Notes: generated by a model not told the origin, from the letters alone. A stretch of 64,000 nt of DNA from Arbacia lixula (GCA_963669155.1 OZ022580.1:27524262-27588261); one strand, 5' to 3'; shown: positions 1-11,449, counted from the stretch's first letter. Translations and numbers: made by a program.

Positions 1-70
1 TCATGATATATAACATACCTGCTACATGTGTAATATACTTGCTGTCAGGGTGGTCACCAGAAAATCTTTT

Positions 71-259
71 ACGCATGGCTCAAAAAAGCAGAATGTCACT
101 TTTTGTCAGATATCTGTACTGGACGCGTGGTACACAACTATGGAACGCGTGGCTCAAAGAGAACAAAAACAATAAGAATAATAAGACTGATACTGATTTT
201 ACGCATGGTGCAGTGAATTTACACGTGGCTCACAATCACTTTCTGGACCCGACGCGTGG
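71..259 (+). promoter_or_regulatory. Homotypic cluster of six ACRCRTGG motifs
   Basis: Six close variants of ACGCGTGG occur on the same strand within 190 bp, at 71, 123, 145, 201, 221 and 252; several continue as GGCTCA or GGTACA. They include ACGCGTGG three times, ACGCATGG twice and ACACGTGG once. The cores resemble bHLH and bHLH-PAS sites (CACGTG E-box, GCGTG core), which is family knowledge; activity here is inference. Spacing (52, 22, 56, 20, 31 bp) is irregular, so this is not a simple tandem repeat. It could also be a remnant of a decayed repeat. An overlapping 109-codon open frame looks like chance. Confidence 0.35.
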
Positions 260-329
260 TGTTTGCACCGCATGTTTTCTACACTGGGGACCACCCTGCT
301 TGCTGTATATATACACATGTTCAGGTCCA

Positions 330-1790
330 TAGGGAATTGTGGATACTGTGCACATAAATTGTGGTGACTTCAAAACCATGAATTCTTGGACTGTTTTAAA
401 GTCTTCCAAAGATTCATACATTAATTCCATGCCCCCAAACCTTAAAAATAATATCAGCTTACCAATTCATTAGGAGAAAATCCAAGATTTATTCCCGTTC
501 AGCTCATGTAGTAGCGTCTGCTCTCCGCTATGTTTACACGTCGAATGACCGTATTAGCATGCGAAAAGAAATTTCCACCGTGACTAGTCTTTATCAAAGT
601 CTGATGGCATTATTAAGCTCGTAATTTGTAGAAGCTCATATGTCAAGTTTTGTAGCAGACAAAAAATAAAAACATTGCACCCAGGTTATAATGAACATTG
701 ACGTATGCCATTGAATATAAATAAATAAAACTGCCAACTTAATGAGATTTTGTCATTTATTTCTAAATTATAAATCGTAACAACATTTAAGCACAAATAA
801 TATCGCGAGGGCTATTGTGTGCACAGCCTGGTTGTTTACAAACATGCGATCGGCACTTCTTTCGCTGAGCCAACTATCGTCCTCCCCGTTACGTGTCAAA
901 TAAGGGCTAGGGGGAGCTATGAACTTTTACACGAAAATTTCCTGAGGTTAGAAATCTGACGAGCGGTGAAACCTGATTAGCAAAACTACTTAGAATTGTG
1001 AGTAAAAGATTATGTCTTTCATTTAAATTTGCGAATCATATTCCAATTAGTGCAAGAAAGACGGCCTGCAAGTGATTTCAATTAATTTACGCAAATTAAA
1101 TAGTTATGCGTATTTGAAATTATAGGCCGTTCTGCCTTACTTCGTACACACGGCCTATGGAGTTTGAAGCTGGTGGATATATAATAAGCTTTGCATCCGA
1201 CTGCTGCATATGAGCAATCTGTACGTGATAGCCACATCACTGAGGTGTTTGTACATTATTGAGCATAAGCAGAAGCGGAACAGAAGAACAAAAAAATGGC
1301 GAGAGGATCTAGGGCCTTCGTTCAAACATTATGTTACATAGGGATTATGGACAGCTGTCACGTTGTGCGACACACTTTCAAAGTGTACCTCTAGTCTTGG
1401 GCAAGAATTAAAAAAATATTTATATGAAGTCCTATGTAAGAATGAAAACAATGAGGAATGCCTCCCACGTACGCATGCTACAAAGAAAAAAACACGGGAC
1501 GGCTAATATTATTTTGTGATGTAGCCTGTGCACAGCTGGCTTTAAAATATGCTTAAAAGAATGCCTCAAATGACTTTGTTTTGGTCATGTGCATATGACG
1601 GTCTCTAGAGAGCATGCAAGAGCAGAACACTCTTTTCTGGTTTAGAGTTTAAGAGCGAAGATGTGAATACAACCATAATTTATAATTATTGCAGTAACTG
1701 AGGCAATGGGCAAGAGGAGAAAGAAGTATTCATGTTTTGGAAGGGAGTTCACTTGTTGTTTTTGTTGTAGGTGGGTGATTATAGGTGCAT
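330..1790. other. Stretch without recognisable features
   Basis: AT-rich sequence with no open frame above 64 codons, no tandem repeat and no inverted repeat that I could pair. Nothing here supports a gene. Confidence 0.5.
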
Positions 1791-1860
1791 TTCTCAAGTA
1801 CACGCCGTCGATTAAATGTGTCACAGATTGCTTCTAGTTATCAGATGGGCAACCATTTAA
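1791..1860 (+). repeat. Left member of a duplicated insertion-site unit
   Basis: The segment beginning TTCTCAAGTACAC and ending CAACCATTTAA recurs at 4161-4236, on the far side of the transposon pile-up. Together with the duplicated CATAATATGAAGAATG segment at 4125 and 4237, this shows that the original site was a tandem duplication of about 112 bp, with a TTAA in each unit. The large insertion entered at the TTAA of the first unit. Confidence 0.6.
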
Positions 1861-2149
1861 GGGGGTATATATCTCATGGATAGATGCATATCTTCATATG
1901 GAATACATATACCAAATATCAAATAAATCTGATGAGTAGTTACTCTTAAAACTAAGTCCACTTCGTTTTTCTTATGTTTTTCTTTATATGCAAATTAGGG
2001 ATTAATTGTGCTACTTTTTGTGTGCGTGAAATTATACCTTAAGAATATTACCATGAATGTATAAAAAAAATTACTGAGGTAAATGCCATCAAGTATTGAA
2101 AAAATGCACTGAAGCACAAATGTTTCACAAACTATATATATCACCTTAA
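1857..2149. mobile_element. Possible short TTAA-target element
   Basis: About 290 bp bounded by TTAA at both ends. The left end reads TTAAGGGGGTATATATC and the inverted right end TTAAGGTGATATATATAG, a loose terminal inverted repeat. It separates the duplicated locus unit from the next TTAA element, so it is extra DNA relative to the inferred ancestral site. The inverted repeat is short and rich in TA, so a chance match is possible. Confidence 0.3.
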
Positions 2150-4124
2150 AGATTGTCCGTCCCTTTTGCAAGCTTAAAATTTGAAATCGTCTATCACGAT
2201 CGTAAATTGAAGAAAGTGTGATTCAAGACCATTTCTAAGAATATAGCATGTTGAAGCTTTCTGTATATGAACAGATTTCAGCCGTTAAATTTCAAACCGA
2301 CTTTTTTCGTACTACGAAAAAAGTATTAGTCTTTGTTACAGTATCTATTGTGGTTATTATGCGTGTGTGAAATCCTAATCTTATGAGTAACTACCAAACT
2401 TTGGAGATGATTCCTTCCATAGAACAATCTTTTTGATAATGCGTTTTATAATTTAATAAACAGATTAATCAATAAAGCAGATATTTCAACTAAGCCTGAG
2501 TCATATCGATTTTTTCAGAAACCGGTGTTCGATGGCTTTGCGCCGATTGAACATCGCTGCATCGATACATGACGTCACCCAGCCACTGCCAAGAGCCAAT
2601 TTATGAATGAAAATATAGTAAGCATACGCAGTGCAATCCTTCCATTTCCCCACATAGTATTCCACCAAAACAAGCGTGCAATTCTCTATCACCTCGTACC
2701 AAAATCGACCTAGAATTTCACTTTCCTATATTTTATATGAATTATGATAGGTAACCTCGGAGAATCTATTTTCTCACCGATACTGCACATGTAAGCGAAT
2801 TTCGATTACTTCTTGTTTTTCCGTCAAAATCTTACAAATTAGCGTCAATATGGCATCGTATACATGTATGTAGGTTGGAATCTGTAGAGTCTATTGCAAC
2901 GGGCAGAAAGTCAATCAGCTTCCGGGTTGCGATTTTTTTTTCCCGTAACCCTAATGCGTCGAAAAATCGCTTCCGGGTTTCGGACAACGTGACTGGATAT
3001 TGTATCACTGTTTTGGCGACCACATGGTTATGACGTGATCTACGCGATGCACCAATCAGTGGTCTCCGAATCGCTGTACGGAGACGCTCTATTAGTCTGT
3101 ACGTCGGCAGCGTGTATGCAAATGAGCCTTACGCACGATTGCCACTGTATTTCCGGGTTTTCACAACACACGATGCTATCCGTTGTACAAAGTCTATGGA
3201 CAATTGTTCGTTGTGGCGTTGCGCTGTATATAGTAGTGAACGAATCAAATCCAAGTAGTATGTAGTAGCTGCTTGATCATCGAGCGACCTGTTCATTCTC
3301 TTGATGCGTTACCTGCAAAACTCACAAAAGAGAGTAGGAACCAAGTAAGCAAATTAAAATTGTGAAAATATGAAGATAAATTGTGTATAACAGGACTATC
3401 AAATAAAAGATTTTGTGTTTTCTAGTCAATTTGGTAATTTCGTTGATGCATCGAATTCATCAAAATGAAATCGGAGTTCGACTTCTTCGATCGAACACCG
3501 GCTTAATAATCGATTCGACTCAGGCCTAATTTCAACACAAACTGCTAAGAGCCTGAGGTAAAGACTATTAATCAGACGTTGTTTACGTGCATTATTTGAA
3601 TTTTACACTACGTATCAGTTTCAAATTGTGAATATAGAGCTTGCTAACACTTCTCTATATGTTTTGCCAATGTTGCTCTATATTCACAATTTGAAACTGA
3701 TACGTAGTGTAAAATTCAAATAATGCATGGAAACAACGTCTGATTAATAGTCTTTACCTCAGGCTCTTAGCAGTTTGTGTTGAAATATCTGCTTTATTGA
3801 TTAATCTGTTTATTAAATTATAAAATGCATTATGAAAAAAGATTGTTCTATGGAAGGAATCATCTCCAAAGCTTGGTAGTTATTCATAAAATTAGGATTT
3901 CACACACGCATAATATCCACATAGATACTGTAACAAAGACTAATACTTTTTTCGTGGTACGAAAAAAGTCGGTTTGAAATTTAACGGCTGAAATTTTTTA
4001 CATATACAAAAAGCTTCAACATGCTATATTCTTTGAAATGGTCTTGAATCACACTTTCTTCAATTTACGATCGTGATAGACGATTTCAAATTTTAAGCTG
4101 GCAAAAGGGACTAACAATCTTTAA
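2146..4124. mobile_element. Inverted dimer of a TTAA-target MITE (family F1)
   Basis: Two copies of the same roughly 500-bp non-autonomous DNA transposon lie tail to tail. Left arm: 2146-2490 plus 3537-3640, about 449 bp once the internal hAT insertion is removed. Spacer: 3641-3674. Right arm: 3675-4124, about 450 bp and the reverse complement of the left. Both outer ends carry the same terminus (TTAAAGATTGT), whereas single copies at 21656, 31880 and 55826 have one AAGATTGTCC-type and one AAGACAGCCC-type end. The dimer is flanked by TTAA on both sides. The element contains a perfect internal palindrome around ACTTTTTTCGTA. No transposase is present. TTAA targets are known for piggyBac and Kolobok; the AGA-type terminus fits Kolobok better than the CCY ends of piggyBac, but this is inference. 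Confidence 0.8.
2491..3528 (-). mobile_element. hAT-like non-autonomous DNA transposon, copy 1
   Basis: A 1,038-bp element inserted in the left arm of the F1 dimer. Terminal inverted repeats are TAAGCCTGAGTC and TAGGCCTGAGTC, extending imperfectly about 40 bp inward (ATCGATT...CCGGTGTTCGAT). It is flanked by an exact 8-bp duplication, ATTTCAAC at 2483-2490 and 3529-3536. Uninterrupted F1 copies (near 56187 and 21990) keep one ATTTCAAC, so they act as empty sites. An 8-bp duplication and a TARGC-type end fit the hAT superfamily. No transposase is visible; open frames of 63 to 76 codons are probably incidental. A second copy in opposite orientation lies at 37237-38351. Confidence 0.85.
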
Positions 4125-4276
4125 GCATAATATGAAGAATGTTGTATTCTTTTGACACAGTTCTCAAGTACACACCATCGATTAAATGTGTCATATATAC
4201 AGATTGCTTCTAGATCTCAGATGGGCAACCATTTAAACATAATATGAAGAATGTTATATTCTTTTGACACAGTTGA
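4125..4276 (+). repeat. Right part of the duplicated insertion-site unit
   Basis: Segment CATAATATGAAGAATG...GACACAGTT at 4125-4162 is repeated at 4237-4274. Between them lies the second copy of the 1791-1860 sequence. Each unit contains one TTAA, at 4121 and 4233. Only the first TTAA received the insertion. Confidence 0.6.
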
Positions 4277-4572
4277 ATATAGCCTAGTGTAATCATGTGT
4301 AAATATTAAATGTGCTCAAAATGAGGATGATGGAATTATTAGGCCTACGTGTCTGATATTTAGAAGTGTCCATTGTTTGGCATATTTACATCACTTGCAG
4401 TCGCAGACCAATGATAGACTCTGCTGCTGTTGTTAACTACATGCACGTAAAACTCTTGGAAAATTTCTGAGAAAAGAAAAAACAGACACATTCTACAATT
4501 TCCCAACATGTTTGTACAAGTATGTATGCATTTGAAAACAATGTTACATACTATATATCAGGTTGCTTTCTT

Positions 4573-4801
4573 GCAGCTCAAAGGAATGGGCATAGATAAA
4601 GGGAAAGAGAAGAAAGGGAAGGAGCCTCAGTTTTAAACTGCGGTATATTTTGTCCAGTTCAGCATGAAACATGATGCATTAGCCTAAAAAACATCATGTT
4701 TCATGCTAAACTGGACAAAATATACCACGGTTTAAAACTGAGGCTCCTTCCCTTTCTTCCCTTTCCCTACATGTATGCCAATTCCTTTGAGCTGTAGTGT
4801 A
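4573..4801. mobile_element. Foldback MITE (family P), copy 1
   Basis: A near-perfect palindrome of about 230 bp. Both arms run from CAGCTCAAAGGAAT through purine-rich GGGAAAG blocks and TTTTAAACYGCGG to GTCCAGTTCAGCATG, around a short central loop. The right edge reads GAGCTGTAGTGTA. Better-preserved copies give a terminal repeat CACTACAGCTCAAAGG flanked by TA, consistent with a Tc1/mariner-type target. There is no coding capacity. A transcript would fold into a hairpin of about 110 bp. Confidence 0.8.
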
Positions 4802-5034
4802 CATGTACACTTTATGTGTGTGATATAGTCCTCACTGCTTGTAGAGTGACACTTGTATGTAGTCATCCATGGAAGTACATATATTTACAGAAAAGTGTTG
4901 ATTGATAATGCATTCAGTCTAGGAGAATAGTAAGCCAGGCAAAAGTATATGATGCAATAGATGAATAGGCAAGTGTTGAAATAATGAGTCACATATTTTC
5001 TTTTTCGTGAAAGGGCTTTCTGGGGTAATTTCAA

Positions 5035-5245
5035 TTTTGGAAAGAAATTTTGGCATGCACCTAGTATTAGTAGTAACCATAGCGTGCTTCATCCTGTAAA
5101 TAGATGCAAAACAAGTCAGAAAAAATATTTGAACCTGCAATCTACTGCTGACTGGGCAGTGACTAAACCATTTTTCATGGATTTACAGGATGGAACGTAT
5201 GCTATCCTTACTTCTACTGGGTGTATGCCAAAAAATATTTAAAAA
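5035..5245. repeat. Short foldback repeat
   Basis: Arms at 5051-5102 and 5180-5230 are inverted copies of about 50 bp. The left arm begins GGCATGCACCTAGTA and ends CATCCTGTAAAT; the right arm in reverse complement begins GGCATACACCCAGTA and ends CATCCTGTAAAT. The flanks AAATATTT and AAAGAAATTT may extend them. It is probably a diverged MITE, with no clear target duplication. Confidence 0.5.
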
Positions 5246-5249
5246 ATAA

Positions 5250-6290
5250 TCTGTTTTGTATAAATACCTACACAGCACAGATAAAAAAACTGTTTATATT
5301 TCCATTTTATGTGCCGAATGACTTGTCACATCTCAATTTGAAATAAGACAACAACATCATATTTTTGACATACCATTTGTCAGTGAATTCTCCAAAATCT
5401 TCCAGGCGTGAAAACGGTTCCACGAAATACTCGGAGCAATTTTGTTGTTTTTAAATGCATCCGAACATGTGTTGGTGTGTTATTGTCATATTCTTTAATC
5501 AGTATGTATAATATCATTTTTATATATGATTTCATACAGTTCTATGGAAATCATACAATTTATGAATAACAGATGACAATATCTAAAGCACAACAATCAT
5601 TATGCAGTACTTTCTAGCTGTATCTTTAAAATAGCAGACATAAAGTATTCATAGTTTGTTTTAAGATATTTTTCTATAGTGAGAATGAAACCCCCACGTA
5701 AAGAAATATCACCACATCACATATTCATATGTGATAAACTTTTTGACTAAGGACAGAATGTTGATAAACTCTTGCACTCAAATGTCATTCCTGAATACAT
5801 TTCAGAAAACATCTATTTATTAGAAACTAGCAAATTTCTTAGTATCACATTTGATAGCAGTGATTCCTGGCAGGAAAATAAGTTTATTAACACCCTCATA
5901 AATATATCCACCAGCGATGAAATAACGTTTTAAAACTGGAAATTACATATCAAACATGCACATCTGTCAGTATCATGGAAATGTTGATTCGTGGATAGAG
6001 AATACACCCCCACAATGAACAATAAACACCCCCACAATATAACCAGTGATGAAATAATGTACTTTTGATATGTTTTGAGAGATGTAATGTACATATTTGT
6101 ATCAAACATTATCATTGCTACCTGTATCATACTTAAAAAATGTCATGACTTGAGAAAGTTTGTTTGTGAGTGACTGAAGAAGTTGTTGTTGAGTCCTTTA
6201 AACCTTGACTGAGAGGCTCATCTGAGTGTGGAGCTACTACAACTCTCCATCCATGCTCTGAGGAAGGTCGGACTGTGGAATGTTGGGGCC
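5250..6290. other. Stretch with only short direct repeats
   Basis: AT-rich. A partial direct repeat (CACCCCCACAAT and ACCAG.GATGAAATAA) occurs at 5911-6060. No gene or transposon boundary is seen. A C-rich tract follows at 6301-6325. Confidence 0.4.
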
Positions 6291-6437
6291 CCACAACACC
6301 ACCCCCCCCCCCCCTCCCTCCCTTCCCACTCTCTTGTAGAGGTCAATGTCTTCCCCCCACAGTGATCCCTGCCTGACCTCAAACTCTCCCGCAGGAGACA
6401 GTTGTTTGGCGTATTTCATTCTACATTTGTACTCCGC

Positions 6438-7448
6438 TTAAAGACAGGGTGTCCTTTTTGCAAAAGTCATGAAATTTAGCAGGAATCAGCAGTATACCCT
6501 ACCTGTAACTATAACGGGTATGAAATTTCACAGTCATACATGTAGCTTCACAAACACTTTCAGGAAAAGTGAAAAACTATCCTTGTTTACGTTTGAACCG
6601 CAGCAAGCATAGTATACATTCATAATCGTATCGTCCCTTTCAGCGTGCGATGCGTGCATAACTCCCATTGAACGTATGTACTGTGAAGCAGACCCATAGC
6701 GCAAAGCGGTTCCCTGTCTATAGGCTATTGGTTTCGGATGACCAGCACAAAACCTCCTCAAAATATTCTGATCGCTGTAATGTCACTTAAAGGGTTACTA
6801 AATGAGAAAAATAAGTTCCCACTAATCTATGTAAAATTGTCCACTTAAAATGAATTTCACATTCGTTTGCCGCACTAAAGTCTCATTTTGTCGAAAATTT
6901 GAAAAACCGCATGCCTCCAGTGACATATGAGAAGTCAAAATGCCATAAATGCGAACGGTGTAAATAAAATGTTTTATTCACGCCATTCAAACAATATGTT
7001 ACCAATGGGAACCCCAAAGCTTGTCCGAGGCTTGTCTGGGTAGCAACAACTTATAGATTCAAAGTGCATTCCATCCATTGAATCTGAATGATGAGATACG
7101 TGAATGCAATAACTCGTTACCACGCAGTTAGGGGGAAAGTTGTGAATACATTACGAAAATGGTCTATTGTTGACTTCCTTACAATCTATGGAATTTTTAC
7201 TTCTCATACATCACTTTCAAAATTTTTCAAAATGTCAAAAATGACACTTAATTGCGGCAAACGAATGTGAAATATGTTTTTAGTGGATAATTTTACATAG
7301 ATTAGAGGGAACTTATTTTTCTAATTTAGTAACCCTTTAAAGTGAGTTTCCAGTTCTATGATTGGGAGGGAAGTTCAAATACATATCTTTTTCCATTTTT
7401 CGTTACATTTTATTTATTTTACTTGCAAAAGGGACATCCTGTCTTTAA
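6438..7448. mobile_element. TTAA-target element (family F2) carrying a nested element
   Basis: Flanked by TTAA at 6438-6441 and 7445-7448. The left end reads AAGACAGGGTGTCCTTTTTG and the inverted right end AAGACAGGATGTCCCTTTTG. These termini are related to family F1 (AAGACAGCCCGTCCCTTTTG), so both may use one transposase. Without the nested F3 element the core is about 450 bp. No coding capacity. Confidence 0.75.
6787..7340. mobile_element. TTAA-target MITE (family F3) nested inside F2
   Basis: A 554-bp element with long terminal inverted repeats of about 140 bp. Both ends start TTAAAGGGTTACTAAAT and continue through AAGTTCCC, TAATCTATGTAAAATT and TTCACATTCGTTTGCCGCA. TTAA lies at each boundary (6787 and 7337). 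The centre contains AAAGTGCATTCCATCC, which is also found in reverse complement at 35997-36080. A 60-codon frame inside is not meaningful. Confidence 0.75.
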
Positions 7449-7639
7449 ATAGTTCTTCTGATGGTGTGTCAACTTGTCAGCCCCTAGTGCATCGTTGACA
7501 CATTTTAAAATCGTTAGGATTTTTTTATGACCATTTTATTTTCATGGCATTTGTTCCCTGCAGTGTCTCAGGCTAGCTGTCAGCCCCTCTGCATCATTGG
7601 CACATTTCAAATTGCTTTGGTTTTTGAGTGCAGCTTCAT

Positions 7640-7742
7640 ACAATAAAAACAGGAATACTTAGGGGCTGAGGGCGATTTTTACCTCCGCAATGCAAAATAT
7701 AGCCCCCCCCCCAAAAAAAAAAAAAAAAAACAGAAAAAAAAA

Positions 7743-7773
<31 letters not shown>

Positions 7774-7930
7774 GAAAAACAGAAGAAAATCAAGCCATGT
7801 GAAAATTGTGGACTTGAGTATGCCCAACAGGTACTTCAGAGACTTTCTGACATGACAGCAGGGTTGAAAAGGAGCCCCCGCAAATGTGAATGTATTTTTT
7901 CAGGGCTAAATCCGCAAAAGACATAACCTT
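7640..7930. repeat. Dispersed G/C-rich motif repeat with homopolymer core
   Basis: Contains GGGGCTGAGGGCG, a C10-A18 tract, A/G-rich low complexity, and GAAAAGGAGCCCCCGCAAAT preceded by CATGACAGCAGG. The same ends recur at 44190-44365 and, more diverged, at 47220-47640, 57830-57905 and elsewhere. The class is unknown; I see no target duplication. Confidence 0.45.
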
Positions 7931-9010
7931 AAACAGAGGCTCTTTTTGTGCATTTTAGGGATTCTTGTTTTGTATTGTGGGGGCTAAATTATCTGAAAAA
8001 AGTCTGTACTTCCATGTTTTCTCCACTCACTGCCACATGATGTACATGTATGTCGTCATGTACTGTACTGTACTGTACGGTAAGCTCATATTGCATGTTA
8101 GCTGGCCAATAAGAATGACTCACATGCATGCATTTCCCCCATCAGTCCTGCACCATTAGAATCAGTCTGGTTGTGTACACTAGGTCATTGTTACTGTGTT
8201 ATTGCCATGAGTGAGTGACTGGCTGAGTGAGTGAGTGAGTGGGAGAGAGGGAGTGGAGGAAACCAAGTTTGTCTGTAGCCTGTCTCCCCAAAGAATAACC
8301 TCAGTTCAAGACTGTGAAATCTGTTTCTCTCTGCTGCAACAGCTATGTGTGGACCATTAAGACTAGTCCCCCTTTCCTCTTTACTCCTATTGTAGTTTGA
8401 CGGCTCGTATCATACCATCAGTTACTCTGTGAGTGAAGTTGAAAACTCTGAATCAATAAGTCTGAATATATGTTTGCATATATGCCTCCTGACAGGAGAC
8501 TTGACTGATAGGTCAAGATGCTAGACTTATCATACAGACAGCCTTTTTCAGAAAGAAGCTCAATAGAGTAGAGTCTTTGCCTGTAGACTTTGCCTGTAGA
8601 CTACTAGTACATGTATCTTTCTGGAGGGACACTCAGTTGTGGTTGGGGCAGTGCACCAAAAAGAAACAAGCTCCATATCCTAGAATCTAGGCTACTCAGT
8701 AAGCTGCTTGATGGAACCACATACAACAACAGACACCCTGTACGTTCCAATGTATGTACAGAACAGTACATGCGCAGTAGTAACAGTACATGCACAGTAG
8801 TACAGTAGTAACAGTACATGTCAAAATTGTATCAGTGCCAAGTGAGCTCTATCAAACTGCATGATGCGTTGTAGGCATAGCCGATATAGATCAGTGTGGT
8901 CAAAGGAAGAACGTCAGAAGGTACTGATAAAAAGTGCCCTTCACCTGATGAAAATAGCGTAAATCCTTACAACAACTTAACAGTCTTTTAATAAACTGCC
9001 CAGTGCTGTT
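7930..9010. repeat. Unique sequence with small tandem repeats
   Basis: Short arrays: GTACT repeats near 8055-8075, GTGA repeats at 8211-8241, and an ACAGTACATG-based tandem at 8760-8820. Two overlapping frames of 65 and 71 codons on opposite strands cover the last array and are artefacts. Confidence 0.45.
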
Positions 9011-9011
9011 C

Positions 9012-9115
9012 TGGAGCCGTAGTCATGAAACCCTTGTAGCCTGCATGTAGATTGAACAGTAAGTTGTTAAAAATCTGTGAAAAAAATTGCTAGGCTTAGT
9101 AAGGTTTCACAAATG
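9012..9115. repeat. Diverged relative of the 28234 mini-MITE
   Basis: AGTCATGAAACCCTT at the left and TTGCTAGGCTTAGTAAGG at the right match the ends and interior of the 99-bp element at 28234-28332. The right portion is in inverted orientation relative to the left. Strongly decayed. Confidence 0.35.
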
Positions 9116-9119
9116 TAGG

Positions 9120-11245
9120 GTACACTGATTCACTGATTTTAACACATTCAGGGACATGAAATTGTTATCAAAGCACACACTGCTGCATGTTACATAGAAA
9201 CATTAATTGCCTCTACTCTCAAACTAAATGCAGATTGGCATTATCCATGAAGGAAATACTTTTGCATACCCAGAACTGGTAAATCATAAAGACGTTGATG
9301 ACATCCTGAATTGCACTGAAATACTTGTCAATTGCAACAAGACAAGACTTCTGTTTGAAAAAAAAAAGAGATTGTTATGTGTCTTTTAGTGTTTTCCTTG
9401 ATATTAATTCAAGCAACACTAATTTCCCCAGATCTTGATGCCATGAAAATTGAAAAATATTAATCTACAGAGTGGTCTAATTTTATGCACATGAATACCA
9501 AGGGCAATTGTGGTACTCATTACCAAAATATATACCGGAAATCATAATTGATAACGGCATATCTATCTTTCGATGTTCTGGAGAAAAAAAATGTTCTTTA
9601 TGAGTGTTATTCTAATACAGGCTGAGCTTGTACCTGCATGTTGCCTTTTCTGAGAATCATACAATCGTACAATGAGCTGTACAAAGTATAAGTGGCCTCA
9701 TTGACGAGAAGGGTTTGAGACTTTGCTCCGTCTGGCTTATAAGCACACATCACAATTAGTAGTATCAGCATAGTTAGAAGTAGATTATGGTATGTGTATT
9801 CTGTTTAAACTGGAAATTCCCATCTTCATAGGAATTCAAAATGAAAGCTGTATATTGTATAACATACAAACGTCATTTGTCACTGTAGAGTTTGGATGAT
9901 AATCTTTCAAGATTTATCTTAATGTAGCTTTAACTTATGCAAAGAAAAGTAAATTTGTTTACATCTTGATGGTGCAGTTTTGTGAATTTTCCATTTCACC
10001 AATAATGAATAGTTTGTAGTGATACTCTACAGTCATGGATTGAAGGCTTTATAATGTACAACCAGTGAGAGAAAATGGAGGAGTGTTTTCACATTTTATG
10101 TAAAACTTTTTTGAGGCAGCTTACAAAAGCGTTAAGAGCTAAAATAGTCAAATTTGATTGACCACTGCTTACATGTATGCAGTTAATTGAAGAAGAAGAA
10201 ACAGAAGTGACTGACTACAATGTACTTTCAAAAGCAATGTCTTGAGACACCTAAAATGAAAAAACAAAAACAAACAAATGATGAAATAAAAACACATCCT
10301 CACCCTTGAACTGAGCCTAGCCTGGGATTGGTCTCAGGTGTTGGTTTACCTGCCCATTGTTGCCAGAACTTCAGAAGTGTCCCATGGGCCTACATGGTAT
10401 GCAAACAATGGGCCCCCTAGAGACTGGTAGGGGCTCAGGGCCCCTTGTGTGTGTGTGCATGGACTGGGGAACAATGTGTGTCTTGACATTGCTTATCAGA
10501 GTGGTCACTTGGTCAATAAACCGTAAAAGTCTACATGAATAGCACATGGCCATGCTAAGCATACTGCTTATGCAGCATGCAATGTACACACAATTCCATA
10601 CATTTTGCATGTACATATGTAGACCTACTGGTAACAGTGTTACTCCGTACTACAGTGCAACAGTGTAAAGTTAATATCACATTATGGTGTACATGTATGT
10701 ACATGTACACATACATTCTGTAGCTGAGTGTACATGCGCACATAGAAATCACATTGCTCATGTGCTGTACAATGTATTTAAGTAACATGACTTTACTACA
10801 GTAGCACTGTTATGAGCAGTAGCAGTGCTAGCCTACATGTAGGTTCCATGCTTCTATTGAGCACTGCTTCACAATTATTTCTAGTGGAAACAACTACATG
10901 TAAGTCTGGAGATAAAAAGCTAAGCCATGTTCAACATTCACTATACTGTACATACATGTGTATTTCATGGCTTAGTCATATCCAAGGCTACAAATCTTGT
11001 AATAGGTTCAGACTGTACATACTTATACATGTATTGAAGGTCTTCATATCTATTCAGTACTTCTACATGTAAGGTACAACATATGTACATGTACATGTAT
11101 TGGGCGTGTTACAAATGTTAAAACAACATGTGTACATAACCCCCATAGCAAGAACCAAACTGTTCACAGGTAATGTGGTCAAGGTTGTGGCCTTGGTTAT
11201 TGATTAGAGCACTGTTTGTCTTATAGTGTAAAAAGGCCTCTGTGA
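9120..11245. other. Stretch rich in ACATGT palindromes
   Basis: No gene is recognised. The segment 10560-11100 is dense in TACATGTA and ACATGTACATGT words. Frames of 61 to 86 codons here show no domain and overlap on both strands. Confidence 0.4.
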
Positions 11246-11248
11246 TGG

Positions 11249-11448
11249 ACACTCCAGCTCAAAGGAATTGGCATAGGGCAAGGGAGAAGAAAGAAAGGGA
11301 AGGAGCCGCAGTTTTAAACCGCGGTATATTTTGTCCAGTTCAGCATGAAACATGCTTTTTAGGCTGAAGCATCGTGCTTCATGCTGAACTGGACAAAATA
11401 TACTGCGGTTTAAAACTGCGGCTCCTTCCCTTTCGTTTTCCCTTTCAG
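11249..11448. mobile_element. Foldback MITE (family P), copy 2, right end lost
   Basis: The left end ACTCCAGCTCAAAGG and both inner arms are intact, with a TTTTTAGGCT loop. The right arm stops after TTTTCCCTTT and lacks the terminal CCAATTCCTTTGAGC block found in other copies. Confidence 0.75.
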
Positions 11449-11449
11449 A

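Noticed and set aside
2501-2692. 63-codon frame conserved between the two hAT-like copies
   Set aside because: The copies are nearly identical in DNA, so protein similarity follows automatically; there is no transposase motif.
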